7,897 bases of DNA from Clostridiales bacterium. Its GTDB lineage: Bacteria > Bacillota > Clostridia > Christensenellales > Christensenellaceae. The notes under the pieces are model-generated. The model did no database searches, was not told the DNA's origin, and saw only the letters and a program-made list of their open reading frames with translations. Below, piece after piece: positions 1 through 6,700 of this stretch. Positions within the stretch are counted from its first letter, which is position 1. Each line of letters opens with the position of its first letter. The stretch is taken from the NCBI GenBank assembly GCA_003510345.1, contig DOMW01000142.1, positions 676-8,572 on the forward strand, given 5' to 3'. The position numbers and the translations under genes are program-made.

Positions 1-2
1 AA

Positions 3-116
3 CTCCCTTAAAGGCAAAGGCATATACAGAAGTGCCACGCCTTACAATCCTATAAAATCATCTCTTTATTCTGTTCAATCACTTTTGATGTGGACGTTTT
101 AAGTAAGGCTGTGCAC
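3..116 (-). promoter_or_regulatory. Candidate structured leader of a divergent transcript, ending in a Shine-Dalgarno at the left edge
   Basis: Read on the minus strand, the segment just downstream of the divergent -10 begins GTGCACAGCCTTAC (116 to 103), which pairs with GTAAGGCGTGGCAC (45 to 32). This gives about 13 base pairs interrupted by two single-base bulges. Inside it, TCC (94-92) can pair with GGA (50-48), and CATC (90-87 region) with GATG (62-59), leaving an A/T-rich loop of about 24 nt. After the hairpin the strand is unpaired until AAGGGAG (9 to 3), a strong Shine-Dalgarno whose start codon would lie just outside the window. I infer a 5' leader of about 110 nt for a leftward gene, possibly regulatory. 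I do not recognise a known riboswitch class. A free-standing small RNA is an alternative. The pairing is seen directly; transcription and function are inferred. Confidence 0.4.
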
Positions 117-123
117 GGGAGTT

Positions 124-152
124 ATTATAGCCCGGCGGTTGCTGCGCAGCAA
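124..152 (-). promoter_or_regulatory. Putative divergent sigma-A promoter
   Basis: On the minus strand a perfect -10 box, TATAAT (129 to 124), lies 17 bp downstream of TTGCTG (152 to 147). That -35 candidate keeps the strongly conserved TTG but not the ACA half. Transcription would start near 117-116 and run leftward out of the window. The two -35 boxes of this promoter and the hisS promoter are 13 bp apart, so they would be back to back. The exact -10 and ideal spacing support it; the weak -35 suggests either a modest promoter or one needing an activator. Confidence 0.45.
139..152. repeat. 14-bp perfect palindrome between the two promoters, candidate operator
   Basis: TTGCTGCGCAGCAA is its own reverse complement. 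It is centred about 55 bp upstream of the expected hisS start point and covers the -35 and part of the spacer of the divergent promoter. A dimeric regulator bound here would occlude the divergent promoter and could contact polymerase at the hisS promoter. It could also fold as a 5-bp hairpin, but no T-tract follows on either strand, so it is not an intrinsic terminator. I do not recognise it as the site of a known regulator. Confidence 0.35.
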
Positions 153-165
153 AAGTCCACGCACG

Positions 166-194
166 TTGACAGCACTTTACCGAAACGATATAAT
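166..194 (+). promoter_or_regulatory. Perfect-consensus sigma-A promoter of the hisS operon
   Basis: TTGACA (166-171) and TATAAT (189-194) are separated by exactly 17 bp, matching the housekeeping sigma-70/sigma-A consensus at all twelve positions. Transcription should start about A201, giving a leader of roughly 46 nt before the TTG start of hisS. No AT-rich UP element is obvious upstream. Such a promoter would be expected to be strong and constitutive unless checked by another element. The leader is too short to contain a T-box antiterminator. Confidence 0.88.
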
Positions 195-200
195 TATCTG

Positions 201-246
201 ATGGGAAAATGGAAGTCTATTTGTGTTCCCGAAAGGAGTTTCTTAC
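201..246 (+). promoter_or_regulatory. hisS leader and ribosome binding site
   Basis: The Shine-Dalgarno AAAGGAG (232-238) is followed by 8 nt and then TTG at 247, which fixes the start codon. A small hairpin can form from GGGAA (203-207) and TTCCC (226-230), ending just before the Shine-Dalgarno and leaving it exposed. An in-frame GTG at 223 has only a weak GGAAG (211-215) upstream and would add eight residues not typical of the family. No T-box consensus (the AGGGTGG-type antiterminator sequence) occurs here. Confidence 0.75.
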
Positions 247-1497
247 TTGGAAATAAAAGCGCCCAAGGGCACAAAAGACGTATTGCCGCAAGACAGTTAC
301 AAGTGGCAATATGTAGAAAACATCGTGCGCGAGATCACCGCGCTCTATGGATACCGCGAGATACGCACGCCGGTGTTTGAGCATACCGAGCTTTTTTTGC
401 GCGGGGTGGGCGATACAACGGATATCGTGCAAAAAGAAATGTATACGTTTGAGGATAAGGCCCGCCGGTCGGTCACGCTCAAGCCGGAGGGGACGGCGGG
501 CGTGGCGCGCGCGTTCATCGAAAGCGGCCTTGCGGCGGAGGCGCAGCCTACAAAACTGTATTATCTTTCTACACCCGTGTTCCGGTATGAGCGGCCGCAA
601 TCGGGCAGGCTCAGGGAGCACCATCAGTTTGGCATAGAGGTGTTTGGCGCGCCGGACGCGAGCGTAGATGCGGAGGTTATATCTGTGGCGCTTACGCTGT
701 TTGAGCGGCTTAAAATAGGAAATTTGAGACTGAATGTCAACAGTATCGGTTGCCCGGGGTGCCGGCCCGCATACCATGAAAAACTAAAAGAGTATTTGCG
801 GGAGAATTTTGACGCGCTTTGCCCCCTGTGTAAAGACCGGTTTGAAAAAAACCCGCTGCGTATACTCGATTGCAAAGAAGAAAAGTGCAGGGCGCTCGTG
901 CAAAAGGCGCCGGTGATGATCGATTGCCTGTGTGAAGAATGCGGCGCGCATTTTACCGCGCTACAAACGTATTTGAAGGCGCTGGGAACCGCGTATAGCG
1001 TCAACCCGTTTATCGTGCGAGGGCTGGATTATTACACGAAAACGGTGTTTGAAATTATTTCGGACAGCATCGGCGCGCAGGGCACGGTGTGCGGCGGCGG
1101 CAGGTACGACGGGCTGGTCAAAGAGATCGGCGGGCCGCCTATGGCGGGGATCGGTTTTGGCCTGGGGATAGAACGGCTGCTGCTTGTAATGGAAAACGAG
1201 GGGATCGCCATTCCCGCGCCTGCGCATGTGGATGTGATGGTCGTATCGCACGGGGAGGCGGCGCGGGCGGAAGCGGTGAAGCTGGTGGCGGAACTGCGGC
1301 GCGCCGGGGCGAAGGCGGATATGGATCACACCGGGCGCAGCGTTAAGGCGCAGTTTAAATATGCCGGGAAATTGGGCGTAAAAAAAGTGCTGGTGCTGGG
1401 GGAAGACGAATTAAAAAACAACACGGTGCTGGTGAAGGATATGGAAAACGGCGGGGAAAAAGCCGTGGACAGAAATCTAATTATAGAGATGAACTAG
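247..1497 (+). CDS. hisS: Histidyl-tRNA synthetase (HisRS)
   Basis: This cytoplasmic class II synthetase, active as a homodimer, activates histidine with ATP and charges tRNA-His. The 416-residue product has the usual family length. From the TTG start it opens MEIKAPKGTKDVLP, the typical HisRS N-terminus. Motif 1 surrounds Pro42 with the EHTELF stretch after it. Motif 2 is FRYERPQSGRLREHHQFG (112-129, Arg113). The histidine-specific motif RGLDYYTKTVFE begins at Arg258, GGGRYDGL lies at 283-290, and motif 3 GIGFGLGIERL ends near Leu311. The anticodon-binding domain fills about 325-416. An insertion at about 165-235 carries nine cysteines (169, 172, 192, 195, 209, 214, 227, 229, 232), suggesting a metal or cluster site. 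The gene is the first of the operon, and its stop codon overlaps the aspS Shine-Dalgarno. It has all catalytic motifs, so it is not a HisZ-type paralogue. Confidence 0.97.
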   Translation: MEIKAPKGTKDVLPQDSYKWQYVENIVREITALYGYREIRTPVFEHTELFLRGVGDTTDIVQKEMYTFEDKARRSVTLKPEGTAGVARAFIESGLAAEAQPTKLYYLSTPVFRYERPQSGRLREHHQFGIEVFGAPDASVDAEVISVALTLFERLKIGNLRLNVNSIGCPGCRPAYHEKLKEYLRENFDALCPLCKDRFEKNPLRILDCKEEKCRALVQKAPVMIDCLCEECGAHFTALQTYLKALGTAYSVNPFIVRGLDYYTKTVFEIISDSIGAQGTVCGGGRYDGLVKEIGGPPMAGIGFGLGIERLLLVMENEGIAIPAPAHVDVMVVSHGEAARAEAVKLVAELRRAGAKADMDHTGRSVKAQFKYAGKLGVKKVLVLGEDELKNNTVLVKDMENGGEKAVDRNLIIEMN

Positions 1498-1507
1498 GAG
1501 AGAACGC

Positions 1508-3295
1508 ATGGGAGAGTTTTTAGCGGATTGGAAGAGAACGGCGCTTTGTACGGAGTTTACGGCGGAAGATGTCGGGCGGGAAGTGACGCTGATGGGCTGG
1601 GCGGATACCCGGCGCGATTTGGGTGCGCTTATTTTTATAGACCTGCGGGACAGGTCGGGCATTATGCAGGTGGTGTTTGACGAATCCGCGTTTAAGGGGG
1701 ATTTTCAGCGCGTGGCGCATATCCGGAGCGAATATGTGCTGGCGGTGAAAGGGAAAATCGTAAAAAGGTCGGAAGACACGGTGAACCCTAAACTGCCCAC
1801 CGGTTACATCGAGGTGAAGGTTGCCGAGCTGAAAGTGTTGAGCGCGGCGGAGACGCCGCCGTTTGAAATAGAGGATGGTTCCAAAGTGCGCGAGGAGCTG
1901 CGGCTTAAATACAGGTATTTGGACCTGCGCCGCCCGGATATGCAGAAAAACCTGATGGTTCGCAACAAAATAGCGAACGCGGCGCGTGGATTCTTGCAGG
2001 GGGAAGGCTTCCTTGATATTGAAACGCCCATGCTGCAAAAAAGTACGCCCGAGGGCGCGCGCGATTACCTTGTGCCCTCGCGCATAAGGGAAGGCTGTTT
2101 TTACGCGCTGCCGCAATCACCGCAGCTCTTTAAACAGCTTTTGATGGTTTCCGGCTTCGACAGGTATTTCCAGATCACAAAATGTTTTCGCGACGAAGAC
2201 CTGCGCGCGGACAGGCAGCCGGAATTTACGCAGATAGACATGGAGCTTTCGTTTGTGGAAGCGGAAGACGTGATGCAGGTAAACGAGCGGCTGATGCGGC
2301 ATATTTTTAAAGAAGTGATGGAACTAGATATCCCGCTGCCGTTAAAACGGCTGACATACAAAGAAGCAATGGAACGCTTCGGCAGCGACAAGCCGGACAC
2401 GCGTTTTGGTCTTGAGCTTAAGGACGTGAGTGATATTGTGGAAAAAACGGAGTTCAAGGTGTTTAGCTCGGTGGTGAAAAACGGCGGCAGCGTGCGCGCG
2501 ATAAATGCCAAAGGGTGCGCGAATATTTTCGCGCGGCGCGAGATAGACTCGCTGGTGGATTTCGTGAAAATTTACGGCGCGAAGGGCATGGCGTGGATTT
2601 CCATAAAAGAGGACGGCCTAAATTCGCCCATTACGAAATTTATGACGGACGACGAAGTAAGCGCGATCATGAAGCGGCTGGACGGGCAGGTGGGCGACAT
2701 ACTGTTTTTTGTGGGCGACAAAAACACCGTGGTGTTCGACTCGCTGGGCGCGCTTCGGCTCAAGCTGGCCGAGCGGCTGGAATTGATCAAAAAGGATACG
2801 TGGGATTTGTTATGGGTAACGGAATTCCCGTTGTTTGAGTATTCCGAGGAGGAAAAGCGGTATGTGGCAAAACACCACCCGTTTACTTCGCCTATGGATG
2901 AGGATATCGGCAAAGTGACCGACGACCCGGAAAATGCGCGCGCGAAAGCGTATGACATCGTGTTAAACGGTAACGAGATCGGCGGCGGAAGCATAAGGAT
3001 ACATAGCAGCGAATTGCAGGAAAAAATGTTCGCGGCGCTGGGGTTTTCCAAAGAGGAAGCGTGGGAGCGGTTTGGTTTTTTGATGGAAGCGTTCAAATAT
3101 GGCACACCGCCGCACGGCGGGCTGGCTTATGGGCTGGATCGTCTCGCCATGCTGCTTTGCGGCGTTCCTTCCATACGTGATGTGATCGCTTTCCCCAAAG
3201 TGCAGAACGCGGCCGACCTAATGACGAACGCGCCCGCGCCGGTGGATAAGAAACAGTTGCGCGAGCTTCATATCAAAGTAACGGAGCGGGAATGA
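1508..3295 (+). CDS. aspS: Aspartyl-tRNA synthetase (bacterial type AspRS)
   Basis: This class IIb synthetase charges tRNA-Asp in the cytoplasm. At 595 residues it has the length of the bacterial type with the GAD insertion. The N-terminal OB-fold anticodon-binding domain (about 1-115) contains GWADTRRDLGALIFIDLRDR (30-49). Motif 1 ends at Pro174. The aspartate pocket segment PQSPQLFKQ is at 202-210. Motif 2 FRDEDLRADRQPEFTQID spans 227-244 with ATP-binding Arg228. The GAD-like insertion lies at about 290-420. Motif 3 GGLAYGLDRL is at 537-546 with Arg545. Leu38, in the RRDLG segment, is the residue type I associate with enzymes that charge only tRNA-Asp, whereas non-discriminating enzymes tend to have His; this is a weak inference. 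The start is ATG with AGGAGA (1496-1501) six bases upstream. The stop overlaps the next start as ATGA. Confidence 0.97.
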   Translation: MGEFLADWKRTALCTEFTAEDVGREVTLMGWADTRRDLGALIFIDLRDRSGIMQVVFDESAFKGDFQRVAHIRSEYVLAVKGKIVKRSEDTVNPKLPTGYIEVKVAELKVLSAAETPPFEIEDGSKVREELRLKYRYLDLRRPDMQKNLMVRNKIANAARGFLQGEGFLDIETPMLQKSTPEGARDYLVPSRIREGCFYALPQSPQLFKQLLMVSGFDRYFQITKCFRDEDLRADRQPEFTQIDMELSFVEAEDVMQVNERLMRHIFKEVMELDIPLPLKRLTYKEAMERFGSDKPDTRFGLELKDVSDIVEKTEFKVFSSVVKNGGSVRAINAKGCANIFARREIDSLVDFVKIYGAKGMAWISIKEDGLNSPITKFMTDDEVSAIMKRLDGQVGDILFFVGDKNTVVFDSLGALRLKLAERLELIKKDTWDLLWVTEFPLFEYSEEEKRYVAKHHPFTSPMDEDIGKVTDDPENARAKAYDIVLNGNEIGGGSIRIHSSELQEKMFAALGFSKEEAWERFGFLMEAFKYGTPPHGGLAYGLDRLAMLLCGVPSIRDVIAFPKVQNAADLMTNAPAPVDKKQLRELHIKVTERE

Positions 3296-3735
3296 AAGAA
3301 ACGGGCAAAGTAGTGGAAATAGCCGGAGATACGGCGTATCTGTTTTTCAACCGCACCGCCGCCTGCGCGAAATGCGGCGCTTGCGGCATGACGGCGGGAC
3401 GGAACACCATCACCGTACCGGCGAAAAATACGCTGCACGCAAAAGTGGGCGACCGTGTGGAACTGGAATTTACGGCGAAGAACGCGCTTTCCTCTTCGGC
3501 GATCGCGTATATTTTCCCGCTTGCCATGCTGCTCTTGGGGGTGCTGATCGGCTACAATGTGCCGCAGACGTTTTTTGACCCGCCGGACGCGCTTGCGGCG
3601 ATACTCGGCATCGTGTTCGCGGCGGTTTCCTTTGTGGTGCTGCGCCTGCTGAACCCGTTTTTCAAAAGGAAGTTCGCGCATGTATATTCTATGGTCCGCT
3701 TGGCGGAGCCGGGGGAAGAAGACCAGATTGGCTGA
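3292..3735 (+). CDS. RseC/MucC-family small membrane protein
   Basis: The 147-residue protein has the layout of the RseC/MucC family: a soluble N-terminal region with a cysteine cluster (Cys25, Cys28, Cys31, as CAKCGAC), a small beta-like region (about 35-62), two transmembrane helices (about 67-88 and 99-120), and a basic segment after the second (FFKRKF). In Proteobacteria, family members modulate the sigma-E pathway or help reduce SoxR together with Rnf/Rsx electron transport. In Gram-positive bacteria the role is not established, and a redox or membrane-associated function is only inferred here. E. coli RseC has four cysteines; this one has three and no other cysteine. The ATG overlaps the aspS stop by four bases and has GGAG (3283-3286) five bases upstream, so it is translationally coupled to aspS. 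Confidence 0.85.
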   Translation: MKETGKVVEIAGDTAYLFFNRTAACAKCGACGMTAGRNTITVPAKNTLHAKVGDRVELEFTAKNALSSSAIAYIFPLAMLLLGVLIGYNVPQTFFDPPDALAAILGIVFAAVSFVVLRLLNPFFKRKFAHVYSMVRLAEPGEEDQIG

Positions 3736-3741
3736 TGTGCT

Positions 3742-6700
3742 ATGTATTTGAAAAGAATTGAGCTGAACGGCTTCAAATCGTTTCCGCATAGAAAAGAAAT
3801 TATCGTGAACAGCGGTATTACCGGCGTCGTGGGGCCAAACGGCAGCGGCAAGAGCAATATCGCCGATGCTTTGCGTTGGGTTTTGGGCGAGCAAAGCTCT
3901 AAAAACCTGCGCGGCGCGAATATGCAGGATATCATTTTCAACGGCACGCAGTCGCGAACGAGAAAATCGTATTGCGAAGTATCGCTGGTGTTCGACAACG
4001 CGGACAGAAAGGTGGACATTGATTACACCGAGATAGCGGTCAGGCGCAAGATGTACCGGTCGGGCGAGAGCGAATACGCCATCAACGAGGCGAATTGCAG
4101 GCTCAAGGATATACTCGAGCTGTTCCGCGATACGGGGATCGGCAAGGAAGGGTATTCTATCATCGGGCAGGGGCGGATCGACGAGATATTAAACAGCAAG
4201 CCTGTGCAGCGCAGAAAGGTGTTTGAGGAAGCGGCGGGTATTGCCAAATACCGTGCGCGCAAGGAGGAAGCCGAACGCAACCTGCAAAAGACGGCCGACA
4301 ATATCGTGCGGATAGACGATATCATCGCCGAGCTGGAATTGCAGATCGGCCCGCTTCGGGAACAGATGCACGAGGCAAAGGATTACAATGTGCTGCGCGA
4401 ACGGCTGAAAACACTGGAGATCAACACATTCCTGTACCAATATAGCCGCACAGCCGAGCGTATGGGGAAGATGGACGAGCAAGTGGCGGCGCTGGAGCAG
4501 GAATTTGACGAGATAACCGCCGAGATCATCAAAATGGGCGAAGCGCAGGCTGAAACCAAGCGGGACGCGGCGCTGCTGCAAGAGGAGATCGACGCGCGCA
4601 ATACAAAAGTGAGCGGGCTGTTGCAGCGGCAGGAAAAACTCAAAGGCGAGCGCGGCCTTTTGGAAGAGCGCGAAAAGAACTGCCGTGCGGGGATAGAAGA
4701 GAACGATACGCGCCGCGCGGGAATGGAGCAAACGGTTTCCGCGAATAGGGAGCGGATCGGGGAGATCGATAAAGAGGTCAGCGAACTGAACGCTGTGCTG
4801 GACGAGCAATATGCCGTTATTTGCGCGCGCCGGGAGAGTTTAAAAGACGTGGCGGCGGGCGCGGGCGAACTGGACGAATTGCGGCGGGATGTGGAACAGG
4901 CGCGCACGGCGCTGCAAACGTGCAGGATAGAGCACAGCGAACGCGCGGTACGCGTGGACGCGCTGCAAAGCAAATGCGCGGAGCTGGCGCAGCAGGCACA
5001 GCGGCACAAAGAGCATTTTGGCGGCATGGAAAAGCAGATCGGGGACGCGAAGGAACAGCTTGCGGTATACGACGAAACAAGCGCCGCGCTGCGCGGCAGG
5101 GTAAACGAGATTTCGCGGGAGGCCGCGCAGGCAAAAGACGAAGAGAAAAAACAGGCGGAGCTGCTCTCCGACGTGACCCGCGCGCTCAATGAAGACCAGT
5201 CGCGCTACAAGCTGCTTTCCGACATGAACGAGGAATACGAGGGGTATTTTGACAGTGTGCGGCTGCTTTTGAAAAAATCGATCGACGCGCCGCTCATTGC
5301 GTCAAAAATAAAAGGCGTGCTTGCCGAAGTGATCAAAGTCCCGCAAAAATATGAAACGCCGCTGGAAGTGATACTCGGCAACGCGCTGCAAAATATTGTG
5401 GTGGAAACGGACGGCGACGCCAAGGAGATCATCTCCTACCTGCGCAAAAACAACCTTGGGCGGGTGACTTTTTTGCCGGCAAAGTCGCTGAAAGTGAAGT
5501 ACCTAAAGCCGGAGGAAAAAAAGCTGCTCGCAATGGAGGGCGTATACGGCGTTGCGAGCGAAGTGATAGAGTGCGGCGAAGCGGTGCGCCCGGCGGTGGA
5601 TTTCTTGCTGGGGCGCACGGTGATCGTGGAAGATATGGACTGCGCCGTGGCGCTTATGCGAAGAGCGGATTACGCGTTCCGTACCGTCACGATGCAGGGT
5701 GATTTTATCAAGCCGGGCGGCGTGATCACAGGCGGCAGCCTAAAGCAGAAAAATACCGGCCTGCTTTCCAGGAAGCGCATGGCGGATGAGCTTGCTAAAT
5801 CGGTGGAGCGGAATAAGAAAGAGCGGCAAAAGCTTGAGGCCGCCATGGAAGTGTTCCGCGAAAAAGAGCGGGAACGGCAGCGCGGGCAGCAGGCCGCGCT
5901 GGAAGAACTGCGGCTGATGGAGATTGCGCAGGCGGCGGTAAAGCAGACGCTGGCGCACTTAACGGCGCAGTTGGAAGAACGGGATGAAACGGGCCTTTCT
6001 CTTTTGGAATCGCTTGATGAAGCGAAAACAGAGTACGGGCGGGCGTGCAGTGCGGCGGAGGAAGCGCGGGAAGAGGCCGAGTCTCTTGCGGCTACGTATG
6101 ATGGACTGGCGGAGAAACTGGCGGCGGCGGAGGAAGCGCGCGTGCTTGCGGCAAAAGAGAACGCTGCGCAGCGCGACGAGCTTTCGGCAATGGAGATCGC
6201 GCATACGGAAAAGGGCAACGAAAAGGCCATACTGCTGGCCGAGGCGGAGCATCTCCGGGCGGCAAACCGAACGTCCGCCGAAGCGATAGAAAGCGTGCAT
6301 ACGCAAAACGAAACGCTGAAGCGGGAATGGGACGCCGTCAAAAAGCGCAAGCATGAGCTGATGGAAGAGATCGACGATACCATCGTGGAGATCAAAAACG
6401 CGGGCGCGCTGGTGCAGGATAAACTTGCGGACAGGGAACGGCTTGCGGACGCGCTGGCGCAAAGCGAGCAAAAAGCGGCGGCATATGGCGAGCGCAAAAA
6501 CCTGCTGATTGAGCAGAAGTATAAGGTGATCGCGAACCGGGAGAAAGCGGAGCTTGCGCGTGAGTCCATGCAAAATAAGATTTGGGAGGACTATGGTCTC
6601 ACATACGGGAGCGCGCTGGAATTTAAAGACGAAGAGTTCGGCTTTGCGGGCGCGGTGCGCGAAACAGAGGAGATACGCGAAAAGCTGCGCGCGATGGGCG

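Noticed and set aside
1..23. Minus-strand ATG at 23 opening a frame that leaves the window
   Set aside because: No Shine-Dalgarno at the right distance. The better ribosome binding site (9 to 3) points to a start outside the window.
1..102. Open frame from the left edge ending at TAA 100-102, possibly the tail of an upstream plus-strand gene
   Set aside because: Only 33 codons, with composition unlike the neighbouring genes, and overlapping the strong inverted repeats. It cannot be told from chance, so it is not called.
1..123. 6S RNA, suggested by the paired ends and by the position of B. subtilis bsrA next to aspS
   Set aside because: The fold has unpaired bases on one side only rather than a central bubble, and the length is short. 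I cannot match conserved 6S sequence, so it is left as an unclassified candidate.
139..154. Intrinsic terminator at the TTGCTGCGCAGCAA hairpin
   Set aside because: The stem is only about 5 bp and no run of T follows on either strand.
90..380. 96-codon open frame on the plus strand starting at GTG 90
   Set aside because: It runs through the hisS promoter and into the hisS coding region in another frame, has no Shine-Dalgarno and encodes nothing recognisable.
6052..6140. 17-bp direct repeat (6052-6068 and 6124-6140), in frame 24 codons apart, encoding AAEEAR in Smc
   Set aside because: The flanking residues do not align as a duplication. Low-complexity coiled coil with biased codons explains it.
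5670..6569. 299-codon open frame on the minus strand inside smc
   Set aside because: It is antisense to the coiled coil of smc, rich in Ser, Ala and Arg as expected from the reverse of GAG/GAA/GCG codons, and lacks any domain. Other long antisense frames over hisS, aspS and smc are rejected on the same ground.
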